A DNA stretch of 9,890 nt from Methanolinea sp. UBA473 (lineage in GTDB: Archaea > Halobacteriota > Methanomicrobia > Methanomicrobiales > Methanospirillaceae): contig DAEV01000037.1 of assembly GCA_002509495.1 (NCBI GenBank), forward strand, positions 6,154 to 16,043, in the 5' to 3' direction. Positions 1 to 5,182 of the stretch are shown in pieces. The position numbers and the translations under genes were made by a program. Each line of letters starts with the position of its first letter. Positions within the stretch are counted from its first letter, which is position 1. The notes beneath the pieces are model-generated. The model saw only the letters and a list, made by a program, of their open reading frames with translations, was not told the origin of the DNA and did no database searches.

Positions 1-23
1 GCGTTCAAATCGCAGTGGCCCCA
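1..23 (+). tRNA. 3' end of a tRNA gene, truncated by the window edge
   Basis: The first bases read as the T arm and acceptor end of a tRNA. GCG (1-3) pairs with CGC (11-13) around the seven-base loop TTCAAAT (4-10), which has the T54/A58 and TTC pattern of a T-loop. The T-stem 3' strand is CGCAG (11-15), the acceptor 3' strand is TGGCCCC (16-22) and the discriminator base is A23. No CCA follows, so it would be added after transcription. The 5' acceptor strand should therefore read GGGGCCA outside the window. That acceptor with an A discriminator would suit an archaeal tRNA-Pro, but the anticodon is not visible and the identity is open. A run of five T (35-39) shortly downstream could terminate the transcript. 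Confidence 0.75.
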
Positions 24-57
24 TTGAGGTAACCTTTTTCCAGGAACGGTGTTTTTC

Positions 58-912
58 GTGAAGCTGGACGAGCGCTGTTATGACTGTCTCCTCTCCCGTG
101 TCGTTCTGGAATGCGGGCTCTGCAATGCATCTCCAGGGATCACCTCGGTGATCCGGGCGGAATGCGCCCGGCTTCTCGGAGAACTGCGGGCCAAACCTCT
201 CTCGCACCCGGAAATTGCGAGCGCCATCCACCGCCGGGCATATTCCATGCTCGGGAACGACGACCCGTTCCGGGAACTGAAGGGGGAGAGCACCCGGCAG
301 GCGCTGGAGGTCTGCAGGTCGGTCCGCCCGCACCTGGAGGATTTCCGCGACTTTATCCTTGCCAGCATCATCGGAAACACCTTTGACTATGGGGTGCGGA
401 ACCACGCCGTCAATCCCGATTTCAACCGGTATTTCGAGAAAGAATTCGCCTCCGGGCTCTATATCGACGACTGCGACCGCATCCTCCCTCTCACCTCTCG
501 GGTCGTCTATTTCACCGACAACTGCGGGGAGATCGTTTTCGACCGGCTTCTGCTCGAATACCTGCACGGGAGAGGATCCCACATCACCCTCGCGTTGCGG
601 GACGCCCCTGTCCTGAACGATGCGACCCTCGCGGAAGCCCGGGAGCTGCACCTGGAGAAGTACGTCGATACGATGACCACGACCGGCTGCGGGTGCGAGA
701 TCGGGGTCCGGCTCGACTGCATGCCGCCGGAACTGGAGACCGCGATGAAGGAGTGCACCCTCATCCTCTCCAAGGGGATGGCCAACTACGAGTCCCTGTC
801 GACCTATCGGGATCTTCCTCCGGTCGCGTATCTCATGGCGGTCAAGTGCGACCCGGTTGCAGAGGACGTCGGGGTCCCCCGGGGGGTCAAGATCGCGATG
901 CTCCGGGAGTGA
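58..912 (+). CDS. DUF89 / ARMT1-like metal-dependent phosphatase
   Basis: Archaeal DUF89-family protein of about 284 residues, close to the usual archaeal length. The family comprises metal-dependent phosphatases thought to remove damaged or harmful phosphometabolites; the natural substrate of archaeal members is not settled. Visible signatures are an N-terminal Cys cluster (CYDC at about residues 7-10, then CGLC), the helix motif GNTFDYG near 107-113, the metal/phosphate motif TDNCGEIVFD near 153-162 (family form DNxGE), a KGMANYES loop near 239-246, and a C-terminal KCDPVA segment. I chose GTG at 58 because the product then starts KLDERCYDC as in relatives, with GGTG six bases upstream as a Shine-Dalgarno sequence. 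GTG at 49 would add three residues. The gene lies about 35 bases after the tRNA and has normal GC-rich codon use, unlike the AT-rich sequence that follows. Confidence 0.88.
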   Translation: MKLDERCYDCLLSRVVLECGLCNASPGITSVIRAECARLLGELRAKPLSHPEIASAIHRRAYSMLGNDDPFRELKGESTRQALEVCRSVRPHLEDFRDFILASIIGNTFDYGVRNHAVNPDFNRYFEKEFASGLYIDDCDRILPLTSRVVYFTDNCGEIVFDRLLLEYLHGRGSHITLALRDAPVLNDATLAEARELHLEKYVDTMTTTGCGCEIGVRLDCMPPELETAMKECTLILSKGMANYESLSTYRDLPPVAYLMAVKCDPVAEDVGVPRGVKIAMLRE

Positions 913-1010
913 GACCTGGTCAGAGGATCATCTTCGAAACCAAATTTCGCGATTAGAAGTGGCAAACGGATGTGTTTTAAGATTAATTGTTCATCTTTCC
1001 ATTGGGATAT

Positions 1011-1022
1011 CTATTATAATAG
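1011..1022. promoter_or_regulatory. Perfect 12-bp AT-rich palindrome, possible operator
   Basis: CTATTATAATAG is its own reverse complement. It lies 17 bases before a set of three direct repeats and about 120 bases before the likely promoter of the gene at 1281. A dimeric regulator could bind such a site, but AT-rich palindromes also arise by chance, so the role is inference. Confidence 0.3.
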
Positions 1023-1038
1023 TACTCAATGCGTTAAT

Positions 1039-1095
1039 CGCACCGATTAATATTCATCGCACCGATTAACATTCATCATATCGATTAATAATTCG
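1039..1095 (+). repeat. Three tandem 19-nt imperfect direct repeats (iterons)
   Basis: Unit 1 (1039-1057) is CGCACCGATTAATATTCAT. Unit 2 (1058-1076) differs at one base, and unit 3 (1077-1095) is more diverged but keeps the core CGATTAAT. The cores start at 1044, 1063 and 1082, exactly 19 bases apart, roughly two helical turns, so a protein could bind all three on nearly the same face. The array sits about 40 bases upstream of the TATA-like element that precedes the secreted-protein gene at 1281, which suggests activator or operator sites. The rest of the gene-free stretch 913-1038 is AT-rich and shows only the palindrome at 1011-1022 and very short chance ORFs. Confidence 0.6.
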
Positions 1096-1133
1096 TCAAT
1101 TTTTAAATCCAAACAATTCACAAATTATTTAAC

Positions 1134-1152
1134 TGCATATATACTATAAAAG
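1134..1152 (+). promoter_or_regulatory. TATA-box promoter candidate
   Basis: GCATATATACTATAAAAGA holds two overlapping archaeal TATA-like elements (CATATATA at about 1135-1142 and ACTATAAAA at about 1143-1150). Using the usual distance of about 25 bases from TATA centre to start, transcription would begin around 1160-1172, at or within the 5' strand of the hairpin starting at 1157. This would give the gene at 1281 a leader of about 110-120 bases, unusually long for an archaeal gene. Confidence 0.5.
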
Positions 1153-1156
1153 ATGT

Positions 1157-1214
1157 CGCTTGGGTTCGCCTCACTTGACATGCAGATGAACCCAACGCGG
1201 CCCGAAGGCAAGTG
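1157..1214 (+). ncRNA. Structured 5' leader candidate (hairpin with possible pseudoknot)
   Basis: TTGGGTTC (1160-1167) pairs perfectly with GAACCCAA (1188-1195). With C1196 bulged, CGC (1157-1159) continues the stem against GCG (1197-1199), giving 11 base pairs. The 20-base loop contains CACTTG (1172-1177), complementary to CAAGTG (1209-1214) just downstream of the stem, so an H-type pseudoknot is possible. The element starts where transcription from the TATA element at 1134-1152 is expected, and ends about 66 bases before the ATG at 1281. I recognise no described riboswitch class. It could be a cis-regulatory leader, a free small RNA, or an accidental fold. Confidence 0.4.
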
Positions 1215-1280
1215 TAATTTGCGTTTAATAGTTTAAGCCTTTTACCATGCCTTGAGGGAAAGATTTAAAGGGAGGATAAC

Positions 1281-1805
1281 ATGGTAAGAAAAAACAAATT
1301 TACTGCGATTGCGGTGTTTTTCATTATTGTTTTGATGAACACTGTAGTCATTAGCATTGTCGTGGGAGATAAACAGTCAGATGATTTCAATCAACCAAGT
1401 TTTTGTAAAGAGATCGATTTGAAAAATCAGATTTCACAGGGGTCCGATTTTACATCAAAATTCGGATCACTTCTTTCAACCTTTACACTCACACATCGAT
1501 CAAGAGTAACATCAGTTTTTGGTGATAGGATTTCATATTATTCTGAAAGTACAACAACGCCCCTAACAATTATGCCTTATATGGGTGTACAATCTGCCAT
1601 CTATTACTCTAGCGACCAAATCAATTGGGGATCACCGTTAAAACAAACTATTGTAACACGTACGAATACTCCATCAGTAAGAGCCAGTAGTTATTGGATA
1701 GCTTCAACTCCAGGGTTTTATTTAATTCAAGGATGTCATCAAGGATCGTATCCATGGGGCGAAAGCTACCATGTGGATACATATACTATTGTGAGGATAG
1801 ATTAA
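1281..1805 (+). CDS. Orphan secreted or membrane-anchored protein of unknown function
   Basis: Product of 174 residues, not recognised. The start is well supported: GGAGG at 1271-1275 lies five bases before the ATG. A basic N-terminus (MVRKNK) is followed by one hydrophobic segment at about residues 8-28, so it is exported through Sec and either cleaved or held by a signal anchor. The remainder (about 30-174) is rich in Ser, Thr, Tyr and aromatic residues with alternating hydrophobics, as in extracellular beta-sandwich domains. It has only two Cys (about 42 and 152) that could form a disulfide outside the cell. No catalytic motif is evident. Codon use is strikingly AT-rich compared with the GC-rich genes on both sides, which hints at horizontal acquisition or weak expression. 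It may share an exported role with the next gene. Confidence 0.75.
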   Translation: MVRKNKFTAIAVFFIIVLMNTVVISIVVGDKQSDDFNQPSFCKEIDLKNQISQGSDFTSKFGSLLSTFTLTHRSRVTSVFGDRISYYSESTTTPLTIMPYMGVQSAIYYSSDQINWGSPLKQTIVTRTNTPSVRASSYWIASTPGFYLIQGCHQGSYPWGESYHVDTYTIVRID

Positions 1806-1826
1806 AAATGTTAAAACTTTTAAAAA

Positions 1827-1840
1827 TTTTCTTTTTATAT
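1827..1840 (+). terminator. T-rich intrinsic terminator candidate
   Basis: TTTTCTTTTTATAT lies about 22 bases after the stop of the secreted-protein gene. Archaeal RNA polymerase can terminate at T-rich tracts without a strong hairpin, so this is a plausible end for that transcript. The surrounding AT-richness weakens the call. Confidence 0.4.
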
Positions 1841-1860
1841 AATTTAATAGTTGATTGGAT

Positions 1861-1902
1861 AAATATATTTAGCTTATACTATCCTAATAATTATTATAGG
1901 AT
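1861..1902 (+). promoter_or_regulatory. TATA-like element with adjoining inverted repeat
   Basis: AAATATATTT at 1861-1870 is a TATA-box candidate for the gene at 1936 and predicts a start near 1890-1897. The inverted repeat ATCCTA (1881-1886) / TAGGAT (1897-1902), with the palindromic centre ATAATTAT, covers that predicted start. It could be an operator or a hairpin at the 5' end of the messenger. All of this is inference from position and sequence. Confidence 0.4.
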
Positions 1903-1935
1903 TAGGCATTCAAAAATCGAATTAGAGTTGAGAAT

Positions 1936-2343
1936 ATGAAACTCCGAAAAATCGTAATCATGTTATGCATATTCAGCCTGCTCTTTATCACTGGAGTATG
2001 TGCAGCAAACGGGAATCCTGTATTTTGTGAGAGTATTCCGGAGGGAACCTTGTTGGATAAGGCAACCGTTGCTATTGCTGTAGTTGATACGGAGGGACAA
2101 TTCATTGCTACGGATCTGACTCCGGAGATGATCGAGGGGCTCTTTGAATGGGTTCCCCAGGAGTACATCGAAGATGGCTTTTACCTGATCGTCGGGGACG
2201 GCACAACGGGTAACACCTATAACATCGGGGAAGGCGTTTCATCGATCTCTCTCGTTCCATCTATTGATCGGACAACTGTATCGCCAGGCCGTGTGTTGCA
2301 GCGGATGAGGTCGGTCCTTGCCCCCGGATTCTCATCGAAATGA
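1936..2343 (+). CDS. Small secreted protein of unknown function
   Basis: Product of 135 residues, not recognised. It starts with a textbook signal peptide: MKLRK, a hydrophobic core at about residues 6-20, then GVCA-AN with a likely signal-peptidase cut after residue 23. The mature part is about 112 residues and acidic in its centre (EMIEGLFEWVPQEYIEDGF, about 64-82), with a Gly/Thr-rich stretch (GDGTTGNTYNIGEG, about 87-100) and a more basic tail. Only one Cys remains after processing, and no enzyme motif is seen. GC content rises through the gene, from AT-rich at the 5' end to near the chromosomal level at the 3' end, so it sits on the border of the AT-rich patch. The Shine-Dalgarno sequence is weak (GAG about ten bases before the ATG). 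Pairing with the gene at 1281 suggests, but does not prove, a shared cell-surface role. Confidence 0.72.
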   Translation: MKLRKIVIMLCIFSLLFITGVCAANGNPVFCESIPEGTLLDKATVAIAVVDTEGQFIATDLTPEMIEGLFEWVPQEYIEDGFYLIVGDGTTGNTYNIGEGVSSISLVPSIDRTTVSPGRVLQRMRSVLAPGFSSK

Positions 2344-2372
2344 GATCTAAAGATAGAGAGAATACCCCCAAA

Positions 2373-2392
2373 TTTTTTTGTTAATAATTAAC
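2373..2392 (+). terminator. T7 tract plus AT-rich inverted repeat, terminator candidate
   Basis: Seven T (2373-2379) follow the secreted-protein gene by about 30 bases and fit an archaeal T-tract terminator. Directly after lies the perfect inverted repeat GTTAAT-A-ATTAAC (2380-2392). That repeat may belong to the terminator, or may act as a TATA-like element for a transcript starting near 2405-2410. Confidence 0.45.
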
Positions 2393-2397
2393 AAGAA

Positions 2398-2477
2398 AGT
2401 CCCCAGCAAACGGACTCAGCGCATGTTAGGATGCGCAAGCGTGCGAGACTTTTACCCCCAAGAACTCATCCGACGCT
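2398..2477 (+). ncRNA. Possible small structured RNA
   Basis: Three nested or adjacent stems can be drawn: AGTCC (2398-2402) with GGACT (2412-2416), GCGCAT (2419-2424) with ATGCGC (2431-2436) around the loop GTTAGG, and AGCGT (2438-2442) with ACGCT (2473-2477). No open reading frame of note covers the segment. The AT-rich TTAATAAT about 25 bases before could be the promoter. The stems are short, so this is only a candidate. Confidence 0.25.
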
Positions 2478-2506
2478 CTGTGCGGTACGTCTCTGTGCGG
2501 TAACGT
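2476..2506 (+). repeat. Tandem 15/16-nt direct repeat
   Basis: CTCTGTGCGGTACGT (2476-2490) is followed immediately by CTCTGTGCGGTAACGT (2491-2506), the same sequence with one inserted A. This looks like a recent tandem duplication. A TATA-like GGTATATTGA follows at about 2511-2520. Confidence 0.6.
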
Positions 2507-2532
2507 CATTGGTATATTGAGGCTGATATGGC

Positions 2533-2608
2533 ATCTCCACACCCCTATACGATGAACCCCGCCGCCCTGGACGGGGCGCCCCGGCGGCGGGTTCAACCTG
2601 ATGGATGG
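2533..2608 (+). repeat. GC-rich palindromic repeat, copy 1
   Basis: GAACCCCGCCGCC (2554-2566) pairs with GGCGGCGGGTTC (2583-2594) with one bulged base. The spacer contains the perfect palindrome GGGGCGCCCC (2573-2582), so a long hairpin forms. A related sequence lies at 2852-2909: both share a TCTCCAC start, the CCCCGCCGCC arm, the GCGGCGGG arm and a TCAACCTG end. Similarity may extend to about 2629 (a shared ATCTCA). Reading frames across it look like by-products of GC-rich repeats, and I call no protein here. Confidence 0.5.
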
Positions 2609-2661
2609 GGATTTACTGGAAACATCTCAGGGCCGGCCCTATCGCAAACCGGGGTGGTGCA

Positions 2662-2772
2662 AGGAGGGGTCTCAACTCTTGAGATTATAGCATGCCCGGA
2701 TTTGGAAGTTAGGCCACCGCAGGTGGCCCCAGGTTGCGAAGGGCGGAGCCCTTCGCGGGAATAACCCCTCCT
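2662..2772. other. Long-range closed element containing three hairpins (four-helix junction)
   Basis: AGGAGGGGT (2662-2670) is perfectly complementary to ACCCCTCCT (2764-2772), 93 bases apart. Between them lie three separate perfect hairpins: CTCAA/TTGAG (2671-2675 with 2679-2683), GGCCACC/GGTGGCC around GCA (2712-2728), and GCGAAGGGC/GCCCTTCGC around GGA (2736-2756). As RNA from either strand this would fold into a four-helix junction of about 111 nt. It could be a non-coding RNA, a folded DNA element such as a small non-autonomous mobile unit, or a 3'-UTR structure. I recognise no described family. Confidence 0.45.
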
Positions 2773-2851
2773 GTTTGATAATACCGCGGTCCTCAGGTCC
2801 CGGCCCGGAACGATTTCACCAGGTTTCCCAGAAAATGTGGGGGCGGATCGC

Positions 2852-2909
2852 CTCTCCACTCCCCACTCATGATTCACCCCGCCGCCCCGCGGCGGGATCA
2901 ACCTGCTGC
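2852..2909 (+). repeat. GC-rich palindromic repeat, copy 2
   Basis: This is the shorter relative of the repeat at 2533-2608. CCCGCCGC (2878-2885) pairs perfectly with GCGGCGGG (2889-2896) around the loop CCC. It shares the TCTCCAC lead-in and the TCAACCTG exit with copy 1 but lacks most of that copy's spacer. A weaker match may continue to about 2935. The segment between the four-helix element and this copy (2773-2851) shows nothing I can name. Confidence 0.5.
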
Positions 2910-2952
2910 AGTGGAATATTCTGGGTCGAAATCTCATTGCGAATAGAGATCT

Positions 2953-3021
2953 CCCTCGACCCCCTGGCCACCTTCGGTGGCCGAACGTTCAGAAATGGAA
3001 GATATAGGGAAGGACGATCAG
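2953..3021 (-). repeat. Duplicated 3' end of the site-2-protease gene plus hairpin (copy 1)
   Basis: Bases 2981-3021 are identical over 41 nt to 3075-3115. On the minus strand they encode the last ten residues (LIVLPYIFHF) and stop of the site-2-protease homologue, here detached from any reading frame. Bases 2953-2968 also match 3046-3061 exactly over 16 nt. Only the hairpin between differs: here GGCCACC-TTC-GGTGGCC (2966-2982). This is a pseudogene-like scar of a local duplication or recombination. Confidence 0.8.
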
Positions 3022-3045
3022 CGACTTAGGGCGAGGGGCTTCGCC

Positions 3046-3115
3046 CCCTCGACCCCCTGGCGACCGTCCGGTCGCCGAACGTTCAGAAATGGAAGATATA
3101 GGGAAGGACGATCAG
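3046..3115 (-). repeat. Second copy of the duplicated unit, spanning the true gene end
   Basis: This copy covers the real stop codon (3083-3085) and the first bases of the 3' untranslated region of the minus-strand gene. Its hairpin is GGCGACC-GTCC-GGTCGCC (3059-3076), whose stem differs from copy 1 by a paired C-to-G and G-to-C change that keeps pairing intact. An adjoining hairpin, GAGGGG (3033-3038) / CCCCTC (3045-3050), lies just beyond it and may serve as a 3'-end structure for the gene. Confidence 0.75.
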
Positions 3116-4441
3116 AGAGAACAGAATCACGAGCATCAGCGAAGATATAAAGGAGACCACCGGGAGGGCGTATTTCTGGATTCCGCGGCGCTCGAAGAGT
3201 CGTTCCACCCCTTCTTTCAGGATGTATCCCCCGTCCAGGGGGACCATGGGAATCGCATTGAAGATCCCGACGTTGATGTTGATCCAGCCGCACCAGAACA
3301 GGAGGTGGATCACGCCCCAGAAGAGGGGGAACGGCACCTGGTAATACTGGGACTCGGGAGTTTCGAAGGCAAGGATCCTCATCATCTGCCCGTTCATGGT
3401 GGGATCGAAGGGCACGGTGATCAGGCGGATGAACCCTGTGAAGGAAAAGCTGTTTTTCACCGCGTCCACCACAGCGCCCCCGTCATAGTAGTAAACTCCC
3501 ATGAATCCCGACTCGCGGGGTCCGAGTTCTTCCGGCCACGAAGACAGGTTCAGGTGGTAGGTCTCTGCGGTCCCCTGGTGGAGGATGCCCAGGGCTACAG
3601 TATCCCCGGGCCTGGTTGCATTCAGGAGGGACGAGACATCGTCGCGGTCCTGGACCGCGATCCCGTTCACGGAAGAGATCACCGAAGGCGTGGGGACATC
3701 CGCCTGCCATGCGGAGTAATTCTGGTAGACCCCCGCGATCACCGGTTCCCCGGCAGGAACCGCCATGCCGACGAGGAGGATCATGACCACGAAGCAGATC
3801 ACCCCGACCACGATATTGTTGGTGATGCCGGCCCCGAACATCCGGATCTTCGACATTCCCCTCGTCTTTTCCAGCTGCTCCTCATCGGGCTCGACAAAGA
3901 ACCCGATGGGGATGACTGCGACGAGCGCTCCCATTCCGCGAACCGCGATCTTCTCCACCCGGCAGAGGATGCCGTGGCCGAACTCGTGGATTGCGATGGT
4001 AACCACGAACGCGAACCATACCGCGAAGGTGGAGGGGACGTATTCGTTGAGCCCGGGAATGAGAAGGAGGTTCTGGGGAGCATAGATCCCGATCGGCTCG
4101 GGCCTGAAGATGAGCGTGAACTGCAGGGATACGAGGAGCATCAGCGCGATCCCCACGGAGATGACCGCGACCATCACCACACCGAAGGTGGCATAGAGGC
4201 GAAGGATAGCGGAGTAGGGGATGAACCTGTCGAAGAATCCCACTCGTGAGGTTTTTATCGCGAGGATGGGCCCGTAGAACACGATATTCTCATACAAGCT
4301 CTTTTTGGCAGTCTCATCGTGGCCGGGCTCTCCGGATCGCGCGGCTTTCTCCCTCTCGTACGCGGACTTGCGCAGGTACAGGTAACCTGCCACCACTGCG
4401 TAGGCCAGTACGAGAAGAAGGAGGATGAGCACCCAGTCCAT
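3083..4441 (-). CDS. Site-2 protease family intramembrane zinc metalloprotease (M50)
   Basis: Multispanning membrane protein of 452 residues. The zinc motif HEFGH is at 152-156 in a hydrophobic helix (about 138-160), and the second metal-ligand motif NAIPMVPLDGG is at 395-405 with Asp403. This pairing defines the M50/S2P family of intramembrane proteases. Other membrane segments lie at about 3-23, 84-112, 206-230, 372-392 and 425-450. Between the two catalytic helices is a soluble region (about 225-300; SVISSVNGIAV and RPGDTVAL) that reads as a PDZ domain. The likely role is cleavage of membrane-bound substrates such as anchored regulators; no substrate is suggested by neighbours. The ATG at 4441 lies about 25 bases past a TATA-like element, implying a near-leaderless messenger. 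Its last ten codons are duplicated downstream. Confidence 0.92.
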   Translation of the reverse strand: MDWVLILLLLVLAYAVVAGYLYLRKSAYEREKAARSGEPGHDETAKKSLYENIVFYGPILAIKTSRVGFFDRFIPYSAILRLYATFGVVMVAVISVGIALMLLVSLQFTLIFRPEPIGIYAPQNLLLIPGLNEYVPSTFAVWFAFVVTIAIHEFGHGILCRVEKIAVRGMGALVAVIPIGFFVEPDEEQLEKTRGMSKIRMFGAGITNNIVVGVICFVVMILLVGMAVPAGEPVIAGVYQNYSAWQADVPTPSVISSVNGIAVQDRDDVSSLLNATRPGDTVALGILHQGTAETYHLNLSSWPEELGPRESGFMGVYYYDGGAVVDAVKNSFSFTGFIRLITVPFDPTMNGQMMRILAFETPESQYYQVPFPLFWGVIHLLFWCGWININVGIFNAIPMVPLDGGYILKEGVERLFERRGIQKYALPVVSFISSLMLVILFSLIVLPYIFHF

Positions 4442-4461
4442 TCATAAAAAGTGGACGGGAA

Positions 4462-4475
4462 CACACATATACTTG
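4462..4475 (-). promoter_or_regulatory. TATA-box promoter candidate for the protease gene
   Basis: Read on the minus strand, CAAGTATATGTGTG provides a TATA-like core about 25 bases before position 4443. Transcription would therefore start within a few bases of the ATG at 4441. It lies in the 73-base gap after the RNase HII gene, so the protease can be transcribed independently. Confidence 0.45.
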
Positions 4476-4485
4476 TTCTACGAGG

Positions 4486-4491
4486 AAAAAA
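4486..4491 (-). terminator. T6 tract, terminator candidate for rnhB
   Basis: On the minus strand a run of six T follows the RNase HII stop by 23 bases, placed just before the promoter of the next gene. This suits an archaeal oligo-T terminator. Confidence 0.4.
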
Positions 4492-4514
4492 CGTCTAAAT
4501 GGAGGGGATATTTG

Positions 4515-5162
4515 TCAGAACAGGTAGTCGGAGAGATGTGTCTGCTCTCGCCTCTCGATGAGGGCATGGACCGTTTCCCAGCTTCTCCTCGCGATCAGGG
4601 GAGGCCTGCCATGCTCGCGGATATACCCCCAGAGGAACTCCACGGTCGTGTGGTCGGAGGGGTACCCGCTCCCGATCTCCCCGTATTCCCGGGCAAGTTC
4701 GGAGACGAGCCGATCGCGTTCCACCTTTGCGATGATGCTCGCGGCAGAGACCGCGGGGTGGGTCTCGTCGGCATGGTGCCGGGGGACAACCCTGCAGGAG
4801 TGCATGAGGTGCTCCGACACCATGCATCCGTACCGGGCCGCCACTACATCGCAGGCGTCCACCACGGCGATATGGGGCCGGAGATCGTCGATCACCCTTG
4901 CATGCGAGAGCGCCATGAGGGCATTCATGGTCATGAACGAGCGCTGTGCGTCGATCTCTCCGGGGGATATTGCCAGTACGGCGATGGGAAATCCCTCTGC
5001 GCGGATCCTTGCCGCCAACTCCTCCCGGCGTGCCGGAGTGAGGGCCTTGGAGTCCTTCACACCCAGCACGGACAAGTCTTTTTTCCGGCGGCATCCCACG
5101 GCGGCCACTACCAGGGGTCCGAGGACCGCACCTTTTCCTGCTTCGTCCACCCCGCAGAGCAT
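4515..5162 (-). CDS. rnhB: Ribonuclease HII
   Basis: Cleaves the RNA strand of RNA-DNA hybrids and starts removal of single ribonucleotides from DNA. From the chosen start it is 215 residues, normal for archaeal enzymes. The acidic residues of the active site are all present: Asp6 and Glu7 in GVDEAGKG, Asp102 in AVVDACD, and Asp150 in AKVERDR. The conserved GSGYPSD loop follows near 164-170. An upstream in-frame ATG at 5204 would add 14 residues (MGLEISCGKVLYHN) that are not part of the family fold. I prefer 5162 because the homologous region starts at once (MLCGVDEAG) and the TATA-like GAAATATCTT sits about 25 bases before it, implying a leaderless messenger. It is divergent from the TrkA-type gene. 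DEAGKG replaces the commoner DEAGRG, a mild variant. Confidence 0.93.
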   Translation of the reverse strand: MLCGVDEAGKGAVLGPLVVAAVGCRRKKDLSVLGVKDSKALTPARREELAARIRAEGFPIAVLAISPGEIDAQRSFMTMNALMALSHARVIDDLRPHIAVVDACDVVAARYGCMVSEHLMHSCRVVPRHHADETHPAVSAASIIAKVERDRLVSELAREYGEIGSGYPSDHTTVEFLWGYIREHGRPPLIARRSWETVHALIERREQTHLSDYLF

Positions 5163-5182
5163 ATTGTGGTACAGTACCTTCC

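Noticed and set aside
857..1069. 70-codon + frame with a hydrophobic stretch after the DUF89 gene
   Set aside because: It starts out of frame inside DUF89 and has no start signal of its own; the hydrophobic part comes from AT-rich codons in intergenic DNA.
1039..1095. CRISPR array
   Set aside because: The three 19-nt units are contiguous with no spacers, and no cas gene is present.
1808..1939. Possible 43-residue hydrophobic peptide with a stop overlapping the ATG of the next gene
   Set aside because: No ribosome-binding site, extreme AT-richness that makes such peptides likely by chance, and it crosses the T-rich terminator and the TATA/inverted-repeat element.
2528..2764. 78-codon + strand open frame
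   Set aside because: Same reason: it crosses the palindromic repeat and the four-helix element, and has no Shine-Dalgarno sequence or recognisable domain.
2593..2937. 114-codon minus-strand open frame in the hairpin-rich region
   Set aside because: It runs straight through several perfect hairpins and the palindromic repeats, has Pro/Arg/Gly-rich composition and no signal or motif; the structure is better explained at the nucleic-acid level.
1..3082. tRNA-directed integration of the accessory segment
   Set aside because: The tRNA 3' end is at 1-23, but an ordinary GC-rich DUF89 gene separates it from the AT-rich patch. I found no second copy of the tRNA end and no integrase.
3089..4249. A 386-codon open frame on the + strand
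   Set aside because: It lies antisense to the site-2-protease gene; its product is a low-complexity run of Asp, His, Glu and Arg, as expected from the complementary frame of a GC-rich gene.
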